Below, piece by piece: positions 49,850 to 62,405 of a DNA stretch of 64,000 nt. The position numbers were made by a program, and so were the translations under genes. Source of the DNA: Diadema setosum (Eukaryota; Echinodermata; Echinoidea; Diadematoida; Diadematidae). The DNA is taken from contig NC_092688.1 in NCBI RefSeq assembly GCF_964275005.1, positions 47,795,748 to 47,859,747 on the forward strand, in the 5' to 3' direction. The notes beneath the pieces are model-generated. The model did no database searches and was not told where the DNA came from. It worked only from the letters and a program-made list of their open reading frames with translations. Numbering within the stretch: position 1 is the stretch's first letter; every line of letters begins with the position of its first letter.

Positions 49850-50035
49850 CAGTGAAAGTAGCACAACGCGCTACGAAACCGAACACGCTCGTTGTTGATA
49901 TTTTGCTCGTGGGGGGTGGGAAGTCTGTTGAGGCGTCATAACATCCGCCGTAATAGTGACGTCACCGGAGCGAAGGTGAATGAAAGATGAGCGAACTTTG
50001 GCTGGGCGTTGATTGGTCGATGTCTGCAACACATC
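49850..50035. promoter_or_regulatory. Promoter-like island with CRE and inverted CCAAT box
   Basis: A perfect CRE octamer TGACGTCA lies at 49957-49964 and ATTGG (inverted CCAAT) at 50012-50016. They sit in a short stretch richer in CpG than its surroundings (ACAACGCGCTACG, CCGCCG). This looks like a promoter, yet no gene is recognisable on either side within 2 kb. It could serve an unseen noncoding transcript or be chance. Confidence 0.3.
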
Positions 50036-50089
50036 TTATCAACATTCAACGCTATCAACGATGAGAGGCTACACTACATGTTTTACATG

Positions 50090-52150
50090 TTTGGTGTTGG
50101 ACTGTTGCTTTGCTTGAAATTCAGGAAGGGAATGTTTACTAAAATTCTAAACATGTGACCAGGATTAAGCTGTATAGTTTTCATTTTAATTGTTTGTTTT
50201 TTGCGTGTCCGTAAGGCAGAGCTAGGATCGGTCGTGTTTTCATAGTGATCATCTTTATAACCATGATAATTAAGTAAAAAGAAAAAAAAAGAAAAAAAAA
50301 GAATACATACACACACATACGCATAAAGTTTTTGCGAAACCAACACTGCCAGCGTGAAAGAAACTTACAACGGGTATCATTGTATAATATACGTGTATCC
50401 ACACTGTACCTCGTTAATATTGTTCTTATTATAATGTAAATAGCCTTACAGTGTATTTGACATTGATATTCACATGGATTTAGGTAATGGGCCTATCTCT
50501 CGTGTCTTCTTACACTCCTGTGATTTTGTTCACAGCATAGAGTCGACCGAGAGACGTAGTGATATAAGTCAACGTTTATGCGAAAAAACATACACAATAA
50601 ATCCACCCTAAAAAAAAGGGGGAAGAGATTGATAGAAAATGCCACGGAGTGTGCATGCGGAAGCCATGCATGATCTAAGTACTTGTACCTGGTTGACATG
50701 AGTTCATAACATGTTATCGTCGAGTATTTTTCTAACAATACAGCTCGAACAACTGCGAAACTACTATGTATGACATCGTCTGCGGATTGGCTGTAGTCTG
50801 CGCTGATTGGTTTGCTGCCGACACGCTTGAGTAAACCTCGACTACAACAACCCGGCAATGTTTACTACGCAAGAAGCACGTGGCTTGCATTATCGGAACT
50901 GTGTGTGCTTGTTGCGACCGAATGCATGCCATGGAGGAGATTTATACTCAGTACTTCAGTACATGAACACGAGCTAAATTTCGTGCTTGAACAACTATTT
51001 CCATCAGAAGGATTGTCCTCTTACTGTAACAAAATAACTTCTCTTATTACCAATCTGTCTTGAGATTATTGTATGTGTTTTGTCGATCGGTGAACTAGTC
51101 TAATTTTTGACTACTCCGTCCTACTCTCACTACACAGAAAGATCTATATTAGGCTTACTTCTGAAAATTCATTGCTCCCTGTAAAATGGTTACTGCATTC
51201 ATGTTTAATTTGAAATGTCGTTTTACCAAATTATCAGTTAACCCACACTAGTTCTCATTCCCGGAATTAAGCCATTGGTAGGCCTGCTACTATACATGTT
51301 GTACGATCATCATAATTATCATATCATTATTTGTATGGACTATGGGTAACCTACTGAGCGAGGGAAGATTAAACAAAATGAACAGTGCCAATTAACAAGA
51401 TCATGATTTCCTTGAGATCATAATGATCGGGCTGAAATAGGCCTACAAGGGATTTAGGCCTATCCTCCTTGAATAGAGTACAGTATCACATAATATGTAA
51501 AATGGCCTCGAACGACATCTGTAAGTTGTCGCGCATAGCAACGGACATTGCCGTTTGGAAATAGAAAAATCCGGCAAATCTTGCCACCAATTCATTGGCT
51601 GCACGCACGCACCGCATGTAAACTCCTCAAAGCTATATCTCTATAGATACCATTTATGTGCCAAAGTGGGTTTCAGAATACGGTTATAACAAAAAGTGAT
51701 GGAATGTTCGTGAGTGTTAATGATTGTTATTTAAACCGAATTCAAAAGTATCCCCGTGTGTCCATTGAATGATTAATGCAATGACGTGATTATTTTCCCG
51801 TTTTCTTTCGTATAGGCCTGTATGCCTTCTGTGTTTTTGTTTTTGTTTTTGTTTTTGTTGATGTTGTTGTTTTTACAGCTCACCCGAGCCTAATAATGCT
51901 TCGGGTTAGCTATTGCGATCATTTATCCTTCGTCGTCCATCGCTACATAATACATTGTATTATGAATAAGTAGAATGGCGACTTGGATTTTAAGTTTGTT
52001 CATTGTAGATCTGGGGATGGGGGACTGGGAAGGACTTCGGGGCAAAATTAGAGTCTTATTTTCACATTTTCATCTTCTTACTGACGCATGGTCAGCACGA
52101 GTGGTCAAAATTTCACCAAACTTAATTGGCATGCATACTTAGGCGATATG
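50090..52150. repeat. Left copy of a diverged block duplicated around the TNFR-like gene
   Basis: Several segments reappear in the same order and orientation at 60925-63640. Examples are CTGTATAGTTTTC/TTGTTTG (about 50170), CGTAAGGCAGAG (50209), CTGTACCT (50404), GTTTATGCGAAAAAACATAC (about 50573), GTCTGCGCTGATTGGTTT (about 50795), CGCAAGAAGCACGTGG (about 50867), GACATCTGTAAGTTGTCGC (about 51517) and CATTGAATGATTAATG (about 51763). The right copy is longer because extra elements have inserted. There is no coding sequence, and the last part is a decayed AGCTCACC-type repeat. Confidence 0.7.
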
Positions 52151-52559
52151 ATCTCAATTTGTTCAAATTGCATCACGTCATTATGGGGGGGGGGGGGGCA
52201 TTTGAGAAAGCCGAAGCCTCCAAATGAAGTATTAACAAAATATTAATAGTCTCTAGAAGCAAAAAGTGACTCAGCTAATTCATCTTGTGAGGGTAAGTTG
52301 GTAACTGTAGTTTCAAGTTTATTCACGGCAGATTTGGGGGTGCCCCCAATGATGAAGGCCCAATTTTCACATCATTTTGGCAACTTGAAAACATAATGGC
52401 CATGATATGGTTCCTGTATGTAGGCCTACTACCCGAAAACAATGTAATTTCAAATTTAGCATGCAATATTTAACCCAATTAAGGAAAATTTTGATTGATA
52501 ATGAATGAAATGAATAAATATATAAATGAATAAATATGTATATAAATTATATTAATGTG

Positions 52560-52792
52560 CTATAATATATAATATAATTATTATTATTATTATTATTATG
52601 TAATATATTCATGTGTGTATAATACATACATAGCATATAGTGCGAGAAATTGGTCTAGACGTGAACATGCCTTTGTCTCATGTCCAAGTGTATGCGAATA
52701 TTATCGAATATATTCAAATCTTATAACCTCATTTTTATTATCGCGAGTGCGCACATTTATATTATGTAAATTGTGATATGGATGTTTTTATG

Positions 52793-52823
<31 letters not shown>

Positions 52824-52830
52824 ATATATG
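52560..52830. repeat. AT-rich simple repeats
   Basis: (ATT)n at about 52578-52600 and (TA)n at about 52792-52820 within very AT-rich DNA. The TA run produces a Tyr-Ile false frame. No gene is seen between 52150 and 53950. Confidence 0.7.
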
Positions 52831-53187
52831 CATATTTTCATTTTTATTATTACTACTATTAATTTTATCATATATTCATATAATGAATGTATGCATAAAT
52901 ACCTACGTAATTAAAGATCAAAATTTCTACACTATCACAGTATTGTTGGACTCCGTCGACCTGAGGTATACATTGTATTTCAAATTCTTTAAATAGGCAC
53001 ATCTGGCCTTCAAAATCATGATTTGACACACCACGCGATTCGTTTTTTGTTTTTGTTTTTTAGTGGTTTTTATTGCTTCATACAATACATCAATTGTTAC
53101 AATTGTTACAATTGCATATTTTGAAGTAAATTCTTGCATTGTGTACAATGTATGAATATCAAAACTGTCTCTCTCATGTCATGCATG

Positions 53188-53315
53188 TTGTAAAACGTAG
53201 TTGCCTTTTCTCTTTGCAATATATTTACATAATATATCACTGATATATGAATTGTAAAACGTAGTTGCCTTTTCTCTTTGCAATATATTTACATAATATA
53301 TCACTGATATATGAA
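53188..53315. repeat. Perfect 64-bp tandem duplication
   Basis: Copies at 53188-53251 and 53252-53315 both begin TTGTAAAACGTAGTTGCC and are identical by eye, so the event is young or variable in copy number. Confidence 0.85.
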
Positions 53316-54089
53316 TATATTCATCCTGCACTACGCTTATAATTGTAATGCTCTACCTTGCATATTATTAGGAACCTACATGTATATCATTATTGCCTAA
53401 TGAGGAAGGCAGATGAAAGTTTAGATAGTCGGTGCAATGTGTTTATTGTGATCATCCTCGATTTACCTCCCGCCGTCCAACTTCAAACTATAAAGATGAA
53501 GTACAGTATTGCATGAAAACAATTCCGGAAGCTATAGTATCTCCTCTATTAAAACACTTACTAATAGTGTATAACACGAATATAATTCTAAATATTTTGT
53601 TTCATCCTTCTTTCTGTGGGTTGGGCCAATTAATACCACAGAAATACCACAACATGATCGGTATCGTGCATTAAGATGTGTGTCTAAAACGACTGGACTA
53701 ATAGTGCATGAAAAGTGAGAGAAACCTGCACATTTTTTTTTTTTTTTTTTTTGGGGGGGGGGGGGGGGGACAGCAAAGCTGAGAATAGGCGTTGGAATTT
53801 TGAATTTGTTGTCAAGTGGAGAGCGGCGAAAAGCAGTTGTTTTTTTCTCCGCGAGCCATATAGGGACATATGATTTGATGTCTGCTAACAGCATAGTACA
53901 TTTTGATATAAATGTTTTGATATCAAACAGAAAAAGCACTGAATCACCTCTCCTACAAAATTGATAATGTGTGTGTATAAAGATATGATTTTATACAGGT
54001 ACATTAATACACTACTTTCGAATGAATATGTCTCGGACATCCCACAAAATTTATGTTTAAATACACATGTACGTCGACTATACCGAAGA

Positions 54090-54865
54090 AAATGTTGCCG
54101 CATATCTTTTGAAATTGGGAAGATGAGGAAGCTACTTGACCGACCTACAACTGCCAAATTAACTCACGCATTTGTTTCTTGTCATCTAGATTATTGCAAT
54201 TCCATATCTTCTAACCTCCCTCAGACACATATATTCCCACTTCAACGGGTACAAAATTCTGCCGCAAGACTTGTCTCCCTCTCCAGGAAATCCGAGCCCA
54301 TAACTCCAATCCTCCGTTCTCTCCACTGGCTTCCCGTACATCACCGCATATCTTTTAAAGTTCTTTTGCTTACGTACAAAATTCTGAATGGGCAAGCCCC
54401 CAGGTATCTCACAGACCTTGTTTCTTTACGTTCCATTACTTCCTCAAGATCCCTCCGTTCATCCTCTACAATGCAATTGACTCCTGGACCACGTACTTCC
54501 ACAAAATACGGTGATCGTGCTTTTTCTACAATTGCCCCTTCTCTCTGGAATTCTCTACCCGCCTATATACATCAAGCCACTTCCGTTAATCAGTTTAAGA
54601 TTTTGCTTAAGACTTATCTTTTTAGTAGATAGTTCTTTGGAATAGTCCAGTTGTGGGTCGGTCGATGGAGGTGCACACTGATTTTGATTTTCATTATTTA
54701 TCGTAATTATACACTGTATCTATTTTTTTTTTTGTATGTTTGTACTTGTATTTTGGTATTTTAGTATTATTCTGGTATAGATATTAATTTTTCCGGTAAA
54801 CTGTGCGCTTAGAAACATCGGTATTAAGCGCCTTATAAATGTATTGTATTATTATTATTAATAGC
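54090..54865 (+). pseudogene. 5'-truncated non-LTR retrotransposon, reverse transcriptase C-terminal part
   Basis: An open frame to 54632 carries KMRKLLDRPTTAKLTHAFV, SCHLDYCNSISSNLP, LQRVQNSAARLVSLSRK, ITPILRSLHWLPVHHRISFK, LLTYKILNGQAPRYL and FSTIAPSLWNSLP. These are the standard C-terminal words of CR1/L2-group reverse transcriptase ORFs. It ends FKILLKTYLFSR and stop. The element continues to a tail reading GCGCCTTATAAATGTATTGTATTATTATTATT. The catalytic part of the enzyme is missing, so it is a 5'-truncated, dead copy. The still open frame suggests it is relatively young. The reading frame upstream of about 54090 is not element-like. Confidence 0.9.
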
Positions 54866-55566
54866 AAATTACAAGTTTTAATCAGGACTAAACTATACTG
54901 GCTTCAAACGCCTTGGAATTAGTCTAGAACACGGAATCGACTGCCAAAATGGTGCATCAATAATCAGTATTCCCTGTTTCATGGTCTCCAGTGTGTGTAT
55001 GAGTTCTCACTGTATGTAGTAAAGAGTCAAAACATTTAAAAACTGATGTTTACCAAAAAGTGGTGCATGCCACACATAATATAGGCGAAATGGTTTGAAT
55101 ATAAATGAAAGTGGGTTAGTACTGTTCATTGAGAAAGACGAGTCATTGAAAAGATAAAAAAGAAAGACAATGGCTATTATACACACACAAAATAGATTTC
55201 TGCTCTTTTACAGCTATACATAATAAATAGAAATTCAATATAATCATGTATCTATAAATAGGATAATTATATTCGTAATCAAATACCCGGGACCTGCCGT
55301 GGTACTTTCTGCCATTAGTATTACAACATTACAGATAATTACAGTTTCTGCAGTGAATAACTAACTTGGCAAAGAAAATCATTGATTTATGTTTGCATTA
55401 AGGTTGTGCATATATCATGCCTTAACACGTTGTTTCTCTGCCGCATTATTCTAAATGCAAGTGTGTTTGACTCGTATTGCTATAATATTTACACTTCAGT
55501 TCTCTTCAAGATATACATGGCAAAAAATCTTAATGGTGGTAAAGTTGATGGAGCAATGGGGGCGTG

Positions 55567-58337
55567 TCATACTCCGGTCTCTGTGACGCCACATCCAGTG
55601 CAATCAGGTGTTTGAGAACTAACACTGGTGTATGAGAGAGAATTCGCGTTTCGGTGTAGAGTGCGGCGCTTCCGTCTTCCCTTTTCGAAGATGATTGCAA
55701 ATGAGACAAAGATTGCAGCGAGTAGCAGCGAAGCGACGACTATCGCAATAATTGCGAGTACTTCCATCCTCGTATATTGGTTTGTGTGAATCAATAGCGG
55801 TGTTCCTGTAAAGGAGAGAGCAATTTTAAAAACATTTCACTTGGTCACAGAGTGCAGAACTGATCAGTGATTACAAATCGTAGTACATGTAACATGTTAA
55901 TTTCTGACCACACAAAAAAAAAATGAATAAATAAAAAAAAAAAATGTTCAGTGAACATGGACTCGGGAGGTAACAACAATGTTGACAACGTTAATTGACT
56001 TGCAGGGAGTAACAAGCAGACGAGCAGAATGGATTAAACGAGGAAATCCATTTTCTCCCTTGCTCCAAAAACAAATCGAATACGTCTATATTTAGTGAGA
56101 GTCTGCTGCTTTGATCAATCTTCAGCTTTCTACGAATCAGGGAATCCACAACATCAAACAGTGGTGAAAAAGAAGGGAATTGGTACTTGAAGTTTTTAGT
56201 TCCTTATATAAGTGCATGCAAACATACTCTGATGAAATAATCCGTGTTTCCGTAATTCTAATAGCATTTGACGTCCGTGAAATAGTGTGTATTATTATGA
56301 TCACAGGTTGTTGGCATTGTCCATTCATTCAAAAGGAACATAATAATATTATGACATGGTACACACGAGGTGTACACACTTGAATATTCATTAATGCGTG
56401 AGAATTGCTTTTGGGAAAGTGTTCACATTCCAGTGAGAAATAAAATCCCAAAGGTCCTTTTAACTGATTTACCCTGGGCACTTACAACATACTATGATGT
56501 GCTAACAAGGCATCAGCCAATTAACTTTCAGGAATTCTGTCACTTGTTTTATAACAGTTCTCACTATTAAGTATACATTATATGATACTGTAGTTATGAA
56601 TGTCTGCCAAGCTCCATAATATCATGGTAAAATAAAATATTATGGTATATCTGCCTATAGATGTTTACCTGATGTTGATTCATCAGTGCTCTGTGGGTTG
56701 GCTGGAGAGGACGGTCCATTGGCTCGTCCACGAACTATAAGAAAGGCGACAAAATTGAATTATGGTAAGAGTCAAACAGTGATATCCAATGTATACATGT
56801 ATTATAACTAAATTTCAAGGTTTCTGGTGTCCGTGCATCGATCGGCAGCTTCTCCACTTCAACTTCTGCCATGGCGGATCTTTGAGATTTGCTCACAGAT
56901 AGATTGTCTCATGACACCCTTCCAGACAGACTCTCGGGTTACCAAGATGGTCATCGTGTGATCAAGGAGGTATATACTACCTCTTGGTGTGACCACCTAT
57001 CATGCGCATTGTGTGATAGGCACATTTTTATTTTCTTTAATGAATTGACTATATCGGTCATCATCAAACTCTTTATCAAACTGCGAACTAATACCCCCTT
57101 AACTTGGTACATCCCCATGCTCTGTGATAATTATCACTATTATACCAGACGGACACCGCGTGATGTGTGTCAATTATGTCTTACCTGGGAGCTGATTTTC
57201 GTCGTGTGGAGGCGCCCTGCAAGCCTTGATGCCTCTGTCAAAGATGAAGTTTGGGTTGATACACTGGAGCTTTGGGTCACACATAGTGTCGTGACCTTGG
57301 CGACATCGTGACGTCATACGAACGCCATCCGGGCAGCTTGAACATGTGTAACATGTGTAGAATCTGTAATTAAAGAAAAAAATGATCATTATGGACATGA
57401 TCAGATCAATGTCATCATTATTCTTAATTGGTCTTCTTTATGGTGTAAGTTATGAAAGCTTTGCATTAAGCACACTGGCACGAACAATGAGGATGAACTT
57501 TTTCATGCTGTTAAATTTCTCCATCCAGCTCTTTATCCAAAATTCCGACGCTGTTTGTGGTTCACATGTATAAATTCGTTTTTTTTTTTTATACATTTTG
57601 TATCAATGTGGTAGGCCCTATGTATATTATGTGGGGGGGGGGGTGAGCTGGTGATTTTTGTTTTTCTTTTGATTTTGTCGACGGCACAGGTCTTGTCTGC
57701 AACATACCATAGGTAAGCTTGTAACATCATGATATCTTACTCACTAAAGTACACTGTGTAAGGAAACCAAAGGAGTGATAGGCTCTCATCATTCGACAAT
57801 GATGATATCCGGTATAATATCTGCTTCGGTTCAGTTATACCTTTTCAAATTAAAGACAGAACAAAACAAAACAAACAAAACAAACCAACCACCAGAAAAG
57901 TATTGCGTCACGCAGAGAATAAGTTGAGTAGGTTCTGAAAATCCCCGAGAAGTGAGGAAAATGTAGGATTCGCCCTTTTGCAATTGAGTCTCTCCAGATT
58001 CAACCCAAACCTTACACCAGTGAATGGAAATACTAATCATGATACCATTACTATAATGTTTGATGCACTCGCGAACGTTTCTTTTGAAACATTTTATAGC
58101 CCGATAAGAAACCTTGTGCAGTCTCCCTTTCAAAACCACACAGAATTACTGTTGTTACCGAAACAAGAGGTTCAGAAAGCGAGCGACTTGAGTATATTTG
58201 ATTGAGTACACTGTTGTATATACGTTTGAGTACATACTCTGTATGTTATACCAGGGAGGTGACTCTCACCTCCCTGTTATACCAATTTCAAGCACTCATG
58301 CATTATGTTGGGTACAAAGTCTTTCCACCGCTCCCCT

Positions 58338-58369
<32 letters not shown>

Positions 58370-59734
58370 CCTCTTTTCTCTTTCTCTTCAGAAATCGTAT
58401 TGTAATGTGTCCTTGTGTCAGGAATTCGCGACTGGAATTTCTTTTGTAGGGGTTATTCATTGAGTGCAACGCGATCGGAGGCACTAGACAATAAAGAACT
58501 ACAAGTGTGTATTTGAGGAATAAACTGAGGTAGTGTTGGTGATTAAGGCAGCAATATTGTTAAGATACGTAGGCCTATATACAGTCAATATATTTCACAC
58601 AGTCATTGACTGCGATAAAGAAGCCTAGGTATTATTCGACTGTAGCTCTATCTGGCGTCTACTATGCTGCGCAGTCGGCTGGATTTGTGCTCATTTCCTC
58701 TAGATAATGCACTCCGCCATTAAATGTATACTAAAGTGTTTAAAATGACTCTATAAATACATCCATCTTTTTAGATCCTACACATATTAGGTAGGCCTGC
58801 TGCGACGTACTTAAAACATTTTGACTCGAGGATTGATCTCCACACAATATTGTCATCTCACACTATCATTTTCCTTGCTGAAGTTACGGCGTGTAAGATG
58901 GAATTCTTGTTCCTTTTTGACCCCACATCACTCTATCTGAATTCAGAATTCATGTGCATATACTAAAGACATGCATCTTCTTTCCTTCCTATCAAATTAC
59001 AGGTATCTTTTATCGTTCCTTGCTGAGGTTATATGTCTGGAAAATGACTCTGACACGACACTTGACCCAGACATCGACCCTCAGCCTATTTGTACATGCA
59101 TAGTGTCATCAAAATATTTAGGCATAGATCATTCACTGCCATTGAACATTCTTACCTGACTGCATGACAATGACTTAAGGTCACTGATATTTAACCTCTC
59201 AGTCTTAATTTATACTCCAAGCTATAAATCTAGATCTCGACAACCCTCGTCCATTTTATTAGCTAACGTTAGGCTAGTTTACGTGATAACTGAAATCTTT
59301 AGCCACAGACCATCCGCGTCCTCTGGACCTCCGACCTCTGTGAAAATTCTCCCCAAAATATCTAATTCGCAAACCTCAACATTTTATGTGGCGTCATGGC
59401 TGTTTAGCTTGAGAATCATAAGATAATGTGAATCTAAGTAGACTTACATCTGCCGATGGCCTTTCGGGATGCTGAAAATGCCCTCCTCTTCAAGTTTTTC
59501 AAGTGGTTGGCCGTACACCTCAGCTTTGGTCACTTTCTCGGCGTACTGTCCACAGCGACACCGAGGGAAACGAGAGTGAATCTCCCCGGGTTTGCATCTG
59601 ACCACAGCATCCAAGCTTGGATGCCACGGAATTGATGTCGAATGTGCGGGACTGGATTCATCAGGGGGTGGGATAAATTTGGAAGATGCTGCAAACACAT
59701 ACAACATCAAAACATAGAGCTGAAGTCTTTCCAT
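55567..59734 (-). CDS. TNF-receptor-like single-pass membrane protein (four exons)
   Basis: Minus-strand coding exons are 59448-59734, 57185-57363, 56669-56734 and 55567-55805; they join in frame to give 256 aa. The start MERLQLYVLMLYVFAAS is a signal peptide. Cysteines at 47, 59, 61, 100, 103, 106, 116, 124, 130 and 144 include CSSCPDGVRMTSRCRQGHDTMC-like spacing, the C-x2-C-x9-C-x7-C pattern of TNFR cysteine-rich domains. A short Ser/Pro-rich stalk (about 157-190) follows, then one membrane helix (about 193-217, VLAIIAIVVASLLLAAIF..), a basic stop-transfer GRRKRR and a 39-residue tail ending TETGV. There is no death domain. TNFR-family membership is inferred from the cysteine pattern; the closest family member is unknown. 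It would be a cell-surface receptor or decoy. The gene lies between two copies of a duplicated block. Confidence 0.8.
58340..58372. repeat. (CT)n microsatellite in intron 1 of the TNFR-like gene
   Basis: A C run followed by about 22 bp of CT repeats. No function is implied. Confidence 0.8.
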
Positions 59735-60357
59735 TTTGTCCGCAGGTAATCAATGAGCAAAGCGTCAAATAACAGGAAAAACACGCAGTAAGTTGAGTGA
59801 ACGATGCTGAATTGTAACGTGACCAATGAAACTTCCTATGGAAGAGACTCCCAATAATATCGCTGCTCTATCTCGGATGATGCATGAAAATTATGATAAT
59901 GTATGAGTCTAGCTTCCTCCTTGATAGAGAAAAGGAAAACAGTTTTCCCTTGACCTTGTCCTGCTTGGATAGGTTGCCTGAAGTGACATTGGCAGCGTAT
60001 CCCAATGTTTGCGAGAGAGTAACGTGGTCGCAAGAACTGAACTGCGTAGCATGTGATGTCAACTGACTCTTTATCGTGTACCATAACAATAACATTGTCG
60101 AGTTTGAGAGATCGACTCACTGCGTAGTAAGGAGGCGTGCCGTATGGTATGATGCAACTCAGGAATGTCTGGCTCGCCAGATTTATGAATGGACCCTGCA
60201 GATGCAAGCTATTCACATGCACACCATAACTGCCTGATCACATGTACAACAAGCGACAGTCTCATGCACAACTTTTCTTCTGAATATTCATGAGTACGGG
60301 AAATCCCCGTTTGGTAGGCAATGACCAGGGCGAGCACCAGACAAAGGCCGCGGGCAG
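59735..60357. other. 5' flank of the TNFR-like gene
   Basis: The region directly upstream (minus strand) of the receptor start codon has no other coding signal. A CCAAT occurs on the plus strand near 59822. The minus strand shows no evident TATA box near the start codon, so the transcription start may be further upstream, in or beyond the duplicated block. Confidence 0.35.
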
Positions 60358-60834
60358 GTAGGGGGATAGCCTTTAAACAAGGCGACTCGCTCTGCGTGCC
60401 CCCGTATAGCGCGTTTACCCCACAAACCTGTTGGCCGGCGAGTGGAGCGAGCCGCCTTTAGCCACTCGTTCAGGGATGTGTACTTTTGTCGTTGTTGTTG
60501 CTTTATATTCTTTGACAAATTTGCGTACAAATTTGACGCAGAAAATACACACGGCACCAAGGCAAGCCTCGTTAATATCAAGTAACTATGTAGAATAAGA
60601 ATAGTTACTTAATATTAACGAGGCTTGCCTTGGTGCCGTGTGTATTTTCTGCGTCAAATTTGTACGCAAATTTGTCAAAGAATATAAAGCAACAACAACG
60701 ACAAAAGTACACATCCCTGAACGAGTGGATAAAGGCGGCTCGCTCCACTCGCCGGCCAACAGGTTTGTGGGGTAAACGCGCTATACGGGGGCACGCAGAG
60801 CGCGAGTCGCCTTGTTTAAAGGCTAGTAGGGGGA
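60358..60834. mobile_element. 459-bp fold-back element with 9-bp target duplication
   Basis: The element occupies 60367-60825. Its arms (60367-60588 and 60602-60825) are inverted copies with only a few differences and meet at a loop of about 13 bp. The termini are TAGCCTTTAAAC and GTTTAAAGGCTA. GTAGGGGGA is directly repeated outside both ends (60358-60366 and 60826-60834). A 9-bp target duplication with long terminal inverted repeats fits a Mutator-like non-autonomous element, by inference. The near identity of arms and duplication implies a recent insertion. It lies 0.6 kb upstream of the TNFR-like gene. Confidence 0.88.
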
Positions 60835-61004
60835 TGGGAGAGAGGAACGTACTTACGTCACAGAGCGCATATTTAATGAGCATTTAAAGAAATCGACATT
60901 GTAAACACAATACCAGTATAGTTTGTGATGCTGGTTTCTTGCTTGCAATTTTAAGCTTGTATCACCAGGCGATATATTTGTATAGTTTTCTGTTTGTTTG
61001 TCTG

Positions 61005-61005
<1 letters not shown>

Positions 61006-61054
<49 letters not shown>
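61006..61054. repeat. (GT)n microsatellite
   Basis: About 24 uninterrupted GT units, likely length-polymorphic. It is absent at the matching place in the left duplicated block (about 50205), so it expanded after the duplication. Confidence 0.92.
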
Positions 61055-61055
<1 letters not shown>

Positions 61056-62188
61056 CGTACGGCAGAGGATCGCTCATGTTTTCATTGCGATCCTCTATAA
61101 ATGAGTTTTGCGATACCAACACTGAAACGTATAATGTTCCAGCATGAAATAAAACATCTATGCAGCGGGTAGCAATAGGGTCTACTGTGTATTATTCACG
61201 AACTGTACCTAATCTTTAACTTGTTAATACAATGCAAGTGTCCTAATAATATGAATAACCATCTGACCCTAATATTTACACAGATTTTCAAAAGATCTTT
61301 GGTGTTTGAAGCATTTCAAGTTCACTGCTGTGATTTATTCATGACACAGAGAAACGTATATCCCATGAACCAATGTTTGTTTATGTGCGAAAATACAATG
61401 AATACCCCCGACGGAAAGAAAAAAAAAAAGAAGAAGGAAGACTGAATTAAAGAAAGTGCAAACGAATACATGCCATGTGCAAACACATGGCCGTCCTGCA
61501 TTCATCACGTGGTGATTTTGGTTGCCTGTTGTCTGCCGCGTAGGTATGGTCTGCGCTGATTGGTTTAGCTTTCGACACGCTTTAGTAAGCTCGGATCATA
61601 ACAACGGACAATATTTACTACTACGCAAGAAGCACGTGGTTTTCATGATTTGTGCATTGTATTCTACTTGCTGAGCACATGCACATATAAGACTGCCTAC
61701 ACGCCAGCTATATATCGAACTTAATTGCGTGATCATTGATTGTCCTCTCCTAAACAACGTTTCGTCTAAACATCTTTTGTTATTATCGAAGTATTGTACC
61801 ATGATTATTAGTTTTTGTCGATCATTGTCATGTTCGTCGCTCTCTAGGCGTGAAGTATGCCATGATTTCATTCATGATAATAGAGACTTCCGAATGATTT
61901 TTTAGATTTTTGCATTAAAAAAACAACAACTATATAATACTGCATTGGCTTGGTATACAGAGTTTCATAATTTATAGTGACTGTGATGAGGTATAAGAAT
62001 GTTTTCAAAATTCATGACAATGAACGAGGATGATAACATAGCAGCTTCATTATGAGAATTCATATTGATTGGGCGCTCATTGAAACAGAAGGAAAGAAGA
62101 AAGCATGCCTAAATTCTGAACAGGTGCACTTAAGCAAGCGGTGTTACTGGAATATGTTAGCCCTTAGTCATCGGACTTTAGTTCAGTG

Positions 62189-62405
62189 TATAGAGTACCG
62201 AAGTGTGATGTCATAGCTATTCATCACCATGGAAACTGGTTCTACACATCCCCACACAGCCCACGAGTCTGTGGACTCAACGGTTGATAACAATAAACGT
62301 ACCCAGTTCCAGTCCGCCGCCTGAAGCCTTGTGCAAGGAGCTCTTGTGTAGAACCATCACTAGGCTAACACAAAAGACTGTGACATCATCACTTCGGTAC
62401 TCTAT
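62189..62405. repeat. Palindromic MITE inside the right duplicated block
   Basis: TATAGAGTACCGAAGTG and GATGTCAT at the left pair with ATGACATCATCACTTCGGTACTCTAT-type sequence at the right. GGTTCTACACA and TGTGTAGAACC form an inner pair. It is absent from the left block, so it is a later insertion. It is non-coding. Confidence 0.7.

Noticed and set aside
56790-56872. Minus-strand frame starting ATGGCAGAAGTTGAAGTGG in an intron of the TNFR-like gene
   Set aside because: The start context is good and the first 18 codons look protein-like, but the frame then enters AT-rich random sequence and lacks a donor site. Probably a chance frame or a retro-copied fragment.
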